14,886 bases of DNA, taken from positions 1-14,886 of the forward strand of contig CAMTNN010000017.1 of the NCBI GenBank assembly GCA_947073895.1. Direction: 5' to 3'. The notes under the pieces are model-generated. The model saw only the letters and a program-made list of their open reading frames with translations. It was not told where the DNA came from and searched no databases. The stretch's first letter is position 1; every line of letters begins with the position of its first letter. The stretch is from an uncultured cyanobacterium (GTDB taxonomy: Bacteria; Cyanobacteriota; Vampirovibrionia; Gastranaerophilales; Gastranaerophilaceae). Below are positions 1 through 6,406 of the stretch, piece after piece. The position numbers and the translations under genes are program-made.

Positions 1-77
1 TATATAATTTCTATAATTTTCAGAATGTTTTTTTTAACTAGAAATATCATTTTTTCTCACTTTTTTGTAAAAATTTG
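1..77. repeat. Direct repeat, copy A
   Basis: This copy aligns with 542-618 over about 77 columns with six substitutions and one indel in a T-run, about 91% identity by eye. A central block of about 25 bases (36-60) is identical. It contains an AT stem (25-32 with 40-47) followed by a T-run. Similarity starts at the very first base, so the repeat may extend outside the window. No terminal inverted repeats or transposase are visible. Confidence 0.8.
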
Positions 78-541
78 AAATTGAGGGAAATAAACACAAC
101 TTCTCAATTTTGTGTTATCTAACAAAAAAACAATTATTCTTTACACTTAATGAAATATTTGAATTATTTATCAAAAATTAAAAGTATAAATGTCTGCAAA
201 AAAGTTTATAAAATATCTTAAATAATAATCAGCAGATTTTTTATTAAAACGTTTATTTAAGCATTATATCAAATATAAAATCATTTATAAAAGTTATTTT
301 AAAAAAGCTAGGCTGAATTTTTATAGGAGCAATCTGAAATATAATTTTCTTTTAATCCGATGAATTTCAAAAAAAATATAAAATTACATGTTTCATAAGA
401 TTAACAAGAATAATGCTCACGTAAATCATGTATCGTATTAAGATTTTATTCCAAGATGATAAAGATATCCTGATATTAATTTTTAGCCGATATTGCTCAT
501 TATGATAAAATAATGTGATATTTATATTTAATACAGTATAT
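78..541. other. AT-rich non-coding stretch between the repeats
   Basis: No open reading frame of useful length, RNA gene or coding-like pattern is apparent on either strand. The only local structure noticed is near the left edge. An 8-bp stem pairs 78-85 with 103-110, and an interlocking 6-bp match pairs 93-98 with 111-116. Together they could form an H-type pseudoknot, but in sequence this AT-rich it could be chance. The stretch may be decayed or inserted DNA that replaced the end of rsmE. Confidence 0.5.
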
Positions 542-618
542 TATATAATTTTTATTATTTTCAGAATATTTCTTTAACTAGAAATATCATTTTTTCTCAC
601 TTTTGTGCAAAAATTTGG
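542..618. repeat. Direct repeat, copy B, overlapping the rsmE 3' end
   Basis: This is the second copy of the 1-77 repeat. It overlaps the last codons and the TGA stop of the minus-strand rsmE remnant (587-618). Similarity to copy A stops near 618, about 50-60 bp before the point where the RsmE protein stops looking like its family. The repeat is therefore beside the truncation, not exactly at it. Confidence 0.8.
566..598 (+). terminator. Weak hairpin plus T-run in repeat copy B
   Basis: A perfect 8-bp AT-rich stem pairs 566-573 with 580-587 around a 6-nt loop. It is followed by a run of six Ts on the plus strand (590-595). In copy A the matching stem (25-32 with 40-47) has two differences, and both become G-U pairs when read as plus-strand RNA. 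The polarity suits termination of plus-strand transcription, but the stem is weak. Confidence 0.3.
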
Positions 619-1240
619 TAATTTTTACAATCGACCGTTTAAATTTTCCGTAAAAAAAACAATGGTCAATTTTTTCACCTTTTTTAATCGGATTTCGGGT
701 TAAAAATCCTTTTAAAGTTATCTCGGTTGAACGTTCTGCAAGGATTAGGATTTTATCAAAATCCATATCTAAAACTTTTTCTAAAGTAGTTGGTTCGAAG
801 CAGGTAGGAATTTTTGCTCTTTCGCATTGTTTGGAAGCTTCAAACATAACTTTTTGCCATTTTTCGTGTTTTTTAGATAAAACTGATGGCGCAAGTGCAC
901 AATTATCTGTTATCACAGGATAAACTCCACGAGCTCCGAGTTCGGTGGCTTTTTCCATAATTGTTAATTGCGCGTCACTTCTTAGAGGGCTTTGTGCAAG
1001 GTATAAATCGAAATCCAAATCGCGTTTTGAGGGGTAAAAATTTTTAATTTCGCAAATAATTTCTGAATTATTGATTTCTTTTATTACAGTTTCGTATTGG
1101 ATTTGTTTTTCGTCAATCAACAGAAGGTTTTCGCCAGTGCGGGCGCGAAGCGCACGCGCAATATGACGATAGTTTTCAGTATCGTTTATTGTTATCAAAT
1201 TTTCGTTTTTGTTAGTTGAATTAACGAAAAAGTGCGGCAT
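587..1240 (-). CDS. rsmE: 16S rRNA m3U1498 methyltransferase RsmE, 3'-truncated, probably inactive
   Basis: RsmE methylates N3 of U1498 in 16S rRNA with SAM. It has an N-terminal PUA-like domain and a C-terminal SPOUT domain. Residues 1-70 fit the PUA-like part, including the early HIARALRARTG segment. Residues 80-190 fit the start of SPOUT, with AQSPLRSDAQLTIMEKATEL, a CERAKIP segment and ILAERS. The expected continuation, the IGPEGG SAM-binding loop and the LRAETA-like knot helix, is absent. After about residue 192 the sequence turns into an unrelated 25-residue basic tail ending in HKSEKK, the end of which is encoded by repeat copy B. At 217 aa it is shorter than the usual 230-250. The start at 1240 is supported by a GGAAGGG ribosome site inside the end of the upstream MATE gene, only 2 nt away, so the two are co-transcribed. 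No GPEGG coding remnant was found downstream. The family call is firm; loss of activity is inferred. Confidence 0.85.
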   Translation of the reverse strand: MPHFFVNSTNKNENLITINDTENYRHIARALRARTGENLLLIDEKQIQYETVIKEINNSEIICEIKNFYPSKRDLDFDLYLAQSPLRSDAQLTIMEKATELGARGVYPVITDNCALAPSVLSKKHEKWQKVMFEASKQCERAKIPTCFEPTTLEKVLDMDFDKILILAERSTEITLKGFLTRNPIKKGEKIDHCFFYGKFKRSIVKITKFLHKSEKK

Positions 1241-1242
1241 AA

Positions 1243-2550
1243 TTACCCTTCCATCGTTTTGAATTTTTTGTTCAGACTATATCCCATTATTGCACATACA
1301 ATAATTACTGCAATAATTAAAGCATACCAGAAACCAACTAAGTATAGTTTATAATATAAGCCTAACAAGCAACCCAAAGGAATTGAAACAATCCAGAATG
1401 CAATAAAATCTGAGACCATAACAATTTGAGTTTGTTTCAAGCCTCTGAAAATACCTGCTAATGTAGCTTGTAGTCCGTCGAATACCTGCATAAAACATAA
1501 TAAGTAGATTACAGGAACACAAACCTGAATAAGTACAGGGTCTTTTGTAAACAGCCCTGCAATTATTCCCGGGATAGTTGCAACAACGATAGCAGAACAG
1601 GTCATAAATCCACCTGATAAGAAAAGAGCTGTTACGGCGTATTGTTTAAGTGACGGATAGTCTTTTGCACCGTTAGTGAATCCAACTTTTACTGCTGCAG
1701 CGTTACCGATGGCAAGCGGAATCATAAATGAAACAGATGTAATTGTGCAGATAATGTTCATAGCAGCTGCATAAACACCTGCAATTCTGCCTAATATTAC
1801 GGTCATTCCGTTAAAAGCTACGAATTCAATCATTACAGCAAGTGATGATGGTGTACCGACTTTTAGTAAATCGAAATAATAGTTTTTATCTTTATGATGT
1901 TTGATTTTAACCTTTTTAAAACAATATATGAATAGAACAATACCCATAAAATAACGGGTTAAAAGACTTGCGATTGCAAGACCTGCTGCGCCCATTTCCG
2001 GAATAATTCCATAACCGAATACGAACAGGATATTCAAAATTACGTTTAAAAATATGCAAAATACGGTTAATAGATTTGGAAATAGTACAATCTCAAAAGA
2101 TTGCAAAAACTCTTTTGACATACAATGCAAATATGCGCCAAATACGGAAAACGCCGTGATAAAGAAATATTCTTTAATCATAGGATTCAATTGTTCTTCA
2201 AATCCGAGTTTCCCGATAAACGGAATACATGCAAGTATCACGAGCGAAATTACAGCAGAAATTATTACTGTAAATTTTAAAGATGGATAAAAGTATCTTT
2301 CCGGTTCTTTGTTTGCTCCGCGATAATTAGAGAGAATCGGCGAAATACTTATTAAAATCCCGATACCGAACATTGTAATACAGTTAATTATAGCGGTTGC
2401 TAAACTGATTGCTGCAAGCGTATCTGTTGAATGTCTTCCGGCAACGATAACATCTCCGACACCTATCAGGATAAAACCGAGGTTGCCTAATATAATCGGA
2501 AAAGCTATGTGTAATAAATCTTTGATATAAGTAAGTTTGTTCTTTAGCAT
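1243..2550 (-). CDS. MATE-family multidrug/Na+ antiporter
   Basis: This is an integral inner-membrane exporter of the MATE (NorM/DinF-like) family, which extrudes cationic drugs or metabolites in exchange for Na+ or H+. The 435-aa length is typical and about 12 hydrophobic segments are visible. The first repeat opens with AFPIILGNLGFILIGVGDV followed by GRHSTDTLAAIS, a common MATE TM1-TM2 pattern. The second half has a matching segment around residues 230-270 (GTPSSLAVMIEF and GRIAG). The substrate cannot be told from sequence. The gene starts 79 nt from the divergent HNH-type gene and has no clear Shine-Dalgarno. It reads into rsmE across a 2-nt gap. MATE-RsmE co-transcription probably reflects compaction rather than shared function. 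Confidence 0.9.
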   Translation of the reverse strand: MLKNKLTYIKDLLHIAFPIILGNLGFILIGVGDVIVAGRHSTDTLAAISLATAIINCITMFGIGILISISPILSNYRGANKEPERYFYPSLKFTVIISAVISLVILACIPFIGKLGFEEQLNPMIKEYFFITAFSVFGAYLHCMSKEFLQSFEIVLFPNLLTVFCIFLNVILNILFVFGYGIIPEMGAAGLAIASLLTRYFMGIVLFIYCFKKVKIKHHKDKNYYFDLLKVGTPSSLAVMIEFVAFNGMTVILGRIAGVYAAAMNIICTITSVSFMIPLAIGNAAAVKVGFTNGAKDYPSLKQYAVTALFLSGGFMTCSAIVVATIPGIIAGLFTKDPVLIQVCVPVIYLLCFMQVFDGLQATLAGIFRGLKQTQIVMVSDFIAFWIVSIPLGCLLGLYYKLYLVGFWYALIIAVIIVCAIMGYSLNKKFKTMEG

Positions 2551-2589
2551 AATAGTTACATTTTACAATAAACATAATTTGTAAATATT

Positions 2590-2618
2590 TTGCAATGCCT
2601 GATAGAGTATGGTATTAT
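2590..2618 (+). promoter_or_regulatory. Sigma70-type promoter of the HNH-type gene, nearly leaderless
   Basis: TTGCAA at 2590-2595, a 17-nt spacer and TATTAT at 2613-2618 make a good -35/-10 pair. The start codon at 2630 lies only 11 nt after the -10 box and no Shine-Dalgarno precedes it. The predicted transcript would carry only a few untranslated bases. The palindromic TTGCAA could also serve the divergent MATE gene, but the minus-strand -10 is weak. Confidence 0.55.
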
Positions 2619-2629
2619 TACTTTAATTT

Positions 2630-3949
2630 ATGAGAATTACAAGGATATGTTCAACTGACAGCTATTATGACGTAAGGACGGATAAAAACCAGCCTTCATT
2701 CGGGATTGCTAATTCCGGAAAACTAAAAACTCTTTTTACTTATGGACTTCCGTGCATGTATACGGGAGTTGAAATGGTAGACCCGAGAAGAGTACAAAGA
2801 CTAATTAATAATAACGCTTTTGAAGCTCCAGTCTCACAAGTATTGCAAACAATGAAACCCTTTGAAAAAAGTATTACGGATATAGAGTTCCAAGTTTATA
2901 AAATTATTAAAGGCGTGGCTAAACTTCATCCTGATAAAAATTTACAACAAATTTTAAAGCTGATTACTCCAAGCTATAGTGCAAAACTAAAAAAAGAACA
3001 GCGTCCTATATTACAGCAAATTTCTGAAACTGCTAAGGAGCTGCCAGAGGATTATCAATATAGATTTCAGCATTTTATGTCCGAAACGGAAGATAAAATT
3101 AATGAAAAACCAATCTGTTTGCCGTTCAGTTCTTATGAATTCAAGTACAAATTGGATAAAATCAGAGAAGATATAATGCAAAATGCCTCTCCAAAGGCAG
3201 GACGAGTTATGGACAAGCTTGTTTTGGAGGCTTCCAGATTAACTGATGAGACCGATGTTAAAACAATGGAAACTCAACAACAGATAATGAAGTTTTTAAA
3301 AATTATTCTAAAATCGTCTGTTTTAAAGAAAAATGAGCAACTAAAAACTTTAATAAATGAATCTCAAAAAAGATTAAACTATGAGCGTTTCTTTATGCCG
3401 TTTAGTCGAAAATCATTTATTTATGACCTTAATAATTTAATTGAACCTGTTCCTGATAAGGAATTGAAAGAAAAATTACGCAATCTTGCAATTAGTCTTC
3501 CTACTTCAAGAGAGAGTGTGCCTGCGTATATTATGAAGTTTTCTCGTGAGCCTTCGTGGAAGATAGCTTACAGAATTTTATGGCCGAATATGGCGTCTGT
3601 TGAGCATATTCATCCGCAATCAAAGGGCGGAGTGGATGAGATGCGAAATTTTGGTGGTGCAGGAACGAGGGTTAATGCAGAGCGCGGAAATATAGATTTT
3701 ACGGAACAGGTTGAGAGAATTCCTGAAACAGCCGAAAATTCTCAAAAATATGTTGATGGTTTGATTGGACTTGTAAAAAGAGGGATTTTTAGGAAAACAG
3801 GTGTAAAAACCGATTATGTTGATGAATTCTGTAAAACTGTTTATGAAGAATCGTCAGGAAAAGTATGTTTGGATTCTTCCGAGCTTCAAGAACACAGGCA
3901 AAAAGGTGCAATGCTGTTAAAAATTTTAGGTGCCCTGAATTTACAATAA
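2630..3949 (+). CDS. Hypothetical protein with a degenerate, split HNH-nuclease motif
   Basis: This is a 439-aa soluble protein without a signal peptide or membrane segment. Near the C-terminus, residues 324-353 carry an HNH-like pattern. VEHIHPQSKGG is followed by Asn340 and Asn349, with the same spacing as the classical DH...N...N core of HNH endonucleases. The zinc-binding cysteines of that core are replaced (Gly345, Val348). The usual upstream CxYCG knuckle may be CMYTG at residues 42-46, where one Cys remains. About 280 residues of charged, mostly helical sequence separate the two halves. The catalytic His326 is present, so nuclease activity is possible but unproven. An early QPSFG (21-25) resembles PAFKA in the protein encoded at 8136-9515. 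The start is the first Met after the promoter; the next Met is at residue 43. Its target and role are unknown. Confidence 0.75.
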   Translation: MRITRICSTDSYYDVRTDKNQPSFGIANSGKLKTLFTYGLPCMYTGVEMVDPRRVQRLINNNAFEAPVSQVLQTMKPFEKSITDIEFQVYKIIKGVAKLHPDKNLQQILKLITPSYSAKLKKEQRPILQQISETAKELPEDYQYRFQHFMSETEDKINEKPICLPFSSYEFKYKLDKIREDIMQNASPKAGRVMDKLVLEASRLTDETDVKTMETQQQIMKFLKIILKSSVLKKNEQLKTLINESQKRLNYERFFMPFSRKSFIYDLNNLIEPVPDKELKEKLRNLAISLPTSRESVPAYIMKFSREPSWKIAYRILWPNMASVEHIHPQSKGGVDEMRNFGGAGTRVNAERGNIDFTEQVERIPETAENSQKYVDGLIGLVKRGIFRKTGVKTDYVDEFCKTVYEESSGKVCLDSSELQEHRQKGAMLLKILGALNLQ

Positions 3950-3981
3950 ATAAGCTTTTTGGTATAATGATTTTCAAGGAG
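3940..3981 (+). promoter_or_regulatory. Promoter and ribosome site for the 120-aa gene
   Basis: TTTACA (3940-3945) overlaps the last codons of the HNH-type gene. It is followed by a 17-nt spacer and a consensus TATAAT (3963-3968). An AAGGAG ribosome site (3976-3981) lies 8 nt before the ATG at 3990. This is among the best promoter matches in the window and suggests that the gene is transcribed separately. Confidence 0.7.
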
Positions 3982-3989
3982 AAAGAGCT

Positions 3990-4352
3990 ATGATGACACC
4001 GGATGAATCTATTATAGAGTTAAAAAAACATTTAAGAAAATTGCAAAATATAATTGAAAATAATGCAAGCTTTACTTTTTTTAAGGTAAAAATTGTTGAT
4101 AAAAACAGAATTGATGATATTTTATGCTGTATAGAAGCAAGTTTCCCTGATGAGTATAAAAAACTTTTCAGAAACGCAAGTAGTAAGTATAAGAGTGTTT
4201 CTTTGTGGCATTCTTTGCGAGCAAGTATTCAAAGAAAATTTATTTTGTCATCTGATTCATATCTGGTGAAACATAAAGTGGCAGTAAATTTAATAGCCGG
4301 CTTTTCAGCGATACTTGAACAGGATATCAGATTTTTGTACAACAATCTTTAA
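3990..4352 (+). CDS. Small protein homologous to the N-terminal domain of its downstream neighbour
   Basis: The protein is 120 aa, basic and predicted cytoplasmic, with no recognised catalytic motif. Residues 5-60 align with residues 6-62 of the protein at 4432-5034. Both have an amphipathic helix, then a K-V-x-V/I-V-x-K-N stretch, a D-I-L segment and A-[SA]-[FL]-P-D-E-x-K. The coiled coil of the neighbour is absent; instead there is a short C-terminal part containing VKHKVAVNLIAGFSAI. This looks like a tandem duplication that kept one domain. It might bind or compete with the full-length partner, but that is inference. Its own promoter and a strong AAGGAG site support a real gene. A second ATG directly follows the first, so the start is uncertain by one codon. 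Confidence 0.7.
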   Translation: MMTPDESIIELKKHLRKLQNIIENNASFTFFKVKIVDKNRIDDILCCIEASFPDEYKKLFRNASSKYKSVSLWHSLRASIQRKFILSSDSYLVKHKVAVNLIAGFSAILEQDIRFLYNNL

Positions 4353-4366
4353 AAACATGTATTAGA

Positions 4367-4424
4367 TTGACTTTTGCCACTTGTTTGTTGTAAAATTCTG
4401 GTAACTATCATACAAATTACGGAG
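4367..4424 (+). promoter_or_regulatory. Promoter and ribosome site for the coiled-coil gene
   Basis: TTGACT (4367-4372), an 18-nt spacer and TAAAAT (4391-4396) precede a GGAG ribosome site (4421-4424). The ribosome site lies 7 nt before the ATG at 4432. Confidence 0.6.
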
Positions 4425-4431
4425 CGTTAAA

Positions 4432-5034
4432 ATGAATTCACAACAAGATGTTATTTATGGTTTAATGAGCGATTTAGAAGAAGCTTTAGACAAAGGTTTT
4501 CCTTTGATTGGAGCTAATCTTGTTGTTGTTAAAAAGAATATTGTTACAGATATTCTTGATAGATTATATGCGGCGCTTCCTGATGAAATCAAAGAAGCAA
4601 GAGCTCTTTTGAGAACAAAAGAACAGATTCAGTATGAAGCACAACAAAGAGCTGAAAAAGTTATTGCAGACGCTCAAGCCGAAGCAAACAGATTATTGAG
4701 TGAATCAGATTTGCTTAGAGCTGTACAAAGAGAAGCTGAAAAAATTAAAGAACAGGTTATTGCTGATTGCGAAGATATTAAACGTAAATCTTACGAAGAA
4801 GCTGATTCTGTTAGAAACCAAGCGATTGATGAAGCTATGAGAACTAAAGACAGCGCTTCTGTTTACGCTGAACAAATTCTTGTAAGCATTGAACAAAACC
4901 TTAACCAGCTTCAAGAAGTTGTTAAAAACGGTCAGTTACATCTTGAACGCAAGAGAGTAGAAGCTGAAGGTGAAATTCAAGGGAATTATGTAAATCAGCG
5001 TCCTGAATACGCTCATGATTTTAAAATGAATTAA
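4432..5034 (+). CDS. Coiled-coil 'ATPase'-like / DivIVA-like structural protein
   Basis: This 200-aa cytoplasmic protein begins with a small domain (about residues 1-60) containing VVVKKNIVTDIL and ALPDEIKEA. A long charged, Ala/Glu-rich coiled coil follows from about residue 60 to 175, with repeats such as AEKVIADAQAEANRL and AEKIKEQVIADCEDIK, then a polar tail. The pattern matches a conserved group in Firmicutes and relatives. That group is annotated loosely as ATPase, V-type ATPase subunit H-like or ATP synthase b-like, although it has no nucleotide-binding motif. It more likely acts as a scaffold in the manner of DivIVA; this is inferred. No P-loop is present. It is transcribed from its own promoter between its short paralogue and thrB. 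Confidence 0.7.
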   Translation: MNSQQDVIYGLMSDLEEALDKGFPLIGANLVVVKKNIVTDILDRLYAALPDEIKEARALLRTKEQIQYEAQQRAEKVIADAQAEANRLLSESDLLRAVQREAEKIKEQVIADCEDIKRKSYEEADSVRNQAIDEAMRTKDSASVYAEQILVSIEQNLNQLQEVVKNGQLHLERKRVEAEGEIQGNYVNQRPEYAHDFKMN

Positions 5035-5059
5035 TGTGTGCATGAAATATTGTTTGTTG

Positions 5060-5086
5060 TATAATCTCTTTAGACTGATTAAGGAG
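5060..5086 (+). promoter_or_regulatory. -10 box and ribosome site before thrB
   Basis: A consensus TATAAT lies at 5060-5065, and an AAGGAG ribosome site at 5081-5086 lies 7 nt before the ATG at 5094. No convincing -35 box is found at the right distance. The promoter may be weak or activator-dependent, or thrB may be partly read from upstream. Confidence 0.45.
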
Positions 5087-5093
5087 AATTTGA

Positions 5094-6029
5094 ATGAAAG
5101 TTAGCGTAAAGGTGCCTGCCAGTTCTGCAAACATTGGCCCTGGTTTTGATTGTTTAGGTTTGGCGCTTCCGATATACAATACAATTACTATTGAAGAAAC
5201 TGTTTTACCTGGTACAGGTATAGAAATTAATGTGATGGCCGAAGAAGAATCTATTGATGAAATGACTTTCGATAGTATTCCTAAGGATGAAAATAACATT
5301 GTTTATAAAGCTGTTGAAATGCTTTATAATTCAATCGGTCAAGAGCCGTCAGAATTAAAAATTAATATTCAGGCACAAATTCCTATCACAAGGGGTTTAG
5401 GCAGCTCTTCTTCTATTGTTGTCGGGGGACTTTTGGCTGCTAATAAACTTTTAGGTTCGCCTGCTGATGAAACAGCACTTCTTGCAATTGCAACAGAAGT
5501 AGAAGGTCATCCTGATAATGTTGCACCGGCTATTTTGGGCGGTTTTGTTCTTGCAAATCAAGAAGACGATGGAACTATTACTTATTCAAAATTACACTGG
5601 CCGGAAGAGTGGGATATAACAGTTTGTATTCCTGATTTTGAATTATCTACTAATATTGCACGTTCTGTGCTTCCGGCGGAAGTTCCTATGCAGGATGCAA
5701 TATTTAACGCAAAACATTTGGCAATGCTTATTAATGCTGTTAACACATGTGATCATAAGTTGATGCGCTCAGCGTTAAAAGATAGATTACACCAGCCGTA
5801 TAGAGAAAAACTTGTTCCCGGCATGAAAGAGATTATGGAAGCATTCAAACACGAAGACGGTGTTCTTGGTTGTGTACTTTCAGGAGCAGGCCCTTCTCTG
5901 TTAGTAATTTCTTACAAGTATGACGTTGATAAGATTAAATCGACTGTTAAAGAAATCTGGGAAGGACAAAATATTAAGGTAGATGTTCGTACGCTTAAGG
6001 TTGAAGAACAGGGTGCTGTAGTATTTTAG
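5094..6029 (+). CDS. thrB: Homoserine kinase
   Basis: ThrB phosphorylates L-homoserine with ATP to O-phosphohomoserine, the step before threonine synthase. It is a cytoplasmic GHMP-family kinase. The 311-aa length is normal. Residues 7-22 (PASSANIGPGFDCLGL) form the family N-terminal motif. The phosphate-binding motif 2 is PITRGLGSSSS at 97-107, followed by EGHPDNVAPAILGG at 137-150. A C-terminal SGAGPS motif completes the fold. No aspartate kinase, homoserine dehydrogenase or threonine synthase gene is adjacent. The gene is thus separated from the rest of its pathway in this window. A hairpin terminator lies about 30 nt after the stop. Confidence 0.96.
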   Translation: MKVSVKVPASSANIGPGFDCLGLALPIYNTITIEETVLPGTGIEINVMAEEESIDEMTFDSIPKDENNIVYKAVEMLYNSIGQEPSELKINIQAQIPITRGLGSSSSIVVGGLLAANKLLGSPADETALLAIATEVEGHPDNVAPAILGGFVLANQEDDGTITYSKLHWPEEWDITVCIPDFELSTNIARSVLPAEVPMQDAIFNAKHLAMLINAVNTCDHKLMRSALKDRLHQPYREKLVPGMKEIMEAFKHEDGVLGCVLSGAGPSLLVISYKYDVDKIKSTVKEIWEGQNIKVDVRTLKVEEQGAVVF

Positions 6030-6057
6030 TTCTGATTATAAAAAAGTTTTCTAAACA

Positions 6058-6095
6058 AAATGCTTGATTCTTCTAAAGTTTCAAGCATTTTTGTC
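6058..6095 (+). terminator. Rho-independent terminator after thrB, probably bidirectional
   Basis: A 10-bp stem pairs 6058-6067 with 6081-6090 around a 13-nt loop. It is followed by Ts on the plus strand, and by a T-rich run in the opposite direction. It can end thrB transcripts and also minus-strand read-through from the TPR gene. Confidence 0.75.
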
Positions 6096-6107
6096 GTTAA
6101 GTATAAT
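6079..6107 (+). promoter_or_regulatory. Promoter for the structured leader
   Basis: A consensus TATAAT at 6102-6107 follows directly after the thrB terminator. A weak -35 (TTTCAA, 6079-6084) sits 17 nt upstream inside the terminator stem. Transcription would begin near 6113, giving a leader of about 120 nt before the ATG at 6236. Confidence 0.5.
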
Positions 6108-6112
6108 AAGCT

Positions 6113-6235
6113 GGCAGTCAGATAGAAACCCAACGAGCTTGAACCCACCAGTAGTCCGTTCCAAAGGAGCACGGACGAGGCAAACGATAAGCTGGTATTT
6201 ATAGCAAAATGTGCTCCGCCCAAAAGGTTAAAAAA
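6113..6235 (+). ncRNA. Putative structured 5' leader (unassigned cis-regulatory RNA)
   Basis: This stretch is clearly GC-richer than other intergenic DNA here and contains several helices. One stem pairs 6154-6159 (GTCCGT) with 6171-6176 (ACGGAC), with an 11-nt loop. An enclosing stem pairs ACCAG 6147-6151 with CTGGT 6192-6196. The 3' side of the loop, GGAGC 6166-6170, is complementary to GCTCC 6213-6217, and the match extends to 7 bp. This would make a pseudoknot ending four bases before the AAAAGG ribosome site at 6222-6227. A 9-bp direct repeat (6106-6114 and 6187-6195) offers alternative partners for CCAG 6148-6151, which would suit a switch. I could not match it to a known riboswitch class or to 6S, SRP, RNase P or tmRNA. 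The fold is by eye; the ligand and function are unknown. Confidence 0.45.
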
Positions 6236-6406
6236 ATGGCAAGAATTATTGAGAATGAAGATGGCAGAAGAAGATTAATCAGGATGAGTACGGATGATAT
6301 TTTATCTGTTGTAAAAGATTATCAACGAGTAGTTCCAAGATTTTCTTCTTATGAGGAAGCGAGAGATTTTTTAGCTGATACAGTAATTTTTATTCCTGAA
6401 GATTAG
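6236..6406 (+). CDS. Small conserved-looking hypothetical protein (56 aa)
   Basis: The protein begins MARIIENEDGRRRLIRMS and has a charged N-terminal segment, then STDDILSVVKDYQ and FSSYEEARDFLADT, ending in IPED. It looks like a compact soluble helical protein with no known catalytic motif. The start at 6236 is chosen because AAAAGG (6222-6227) lies 8 nt upstream. An in-frame ATG at 6209 has no ribosome site and falls inside the structured leader. The stop overlaps the stop of the convergent TPR gene by 4 nt. The polar, well-composed sequence and its dedicated promoter support a real gene. Function is unknown. Confidence 0.65.
   Translation: MARIIENEDGRRRLIRMSTDDILSVVKDYQRVVPRFSSYEEARDFLADTVIFIPED

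Noticed and set aside
1..618. Insertion sequence or integrated element bounded by the direct repeats
   Set aside because: No transposase, integrase or terminal inverted repeat is seen between or beside the copies, and the copies are only about 91% identical, so they are not fresh target duplications.
2054..2290. Plus-strand 78-aa open frame inside the MATE gene
   Set aside because: It is antisense to a clear membrane transporter and its composition has no protein-like pattern.
5021..5299. Minus-strand 92-aa open frame over the start of thrB
   Set aside because: It is an antisense shadow of the certain thrB gene without its own ribosome site or family pattern.
6026..6223. Minus-strand 65-aa open frame across the thrB terminator and the leader
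   Set aside because: It overlaps the terminator and the structured leader, has no ribosome site, and its protein has no family-like pattern.
6113..6235. The leader as 6S RNA, tRNA, SRP RNA, RNase P RNA or a known riboswitch
   Set aside because: None of the hallmark conserved segments was found: no long closing helix, T-loop with acceptor stem, SRP loop, RNase P core, or TPP, FMN, cobalamin, SAM, glycine or c-di-GMP core sequences. It is left unassigned.
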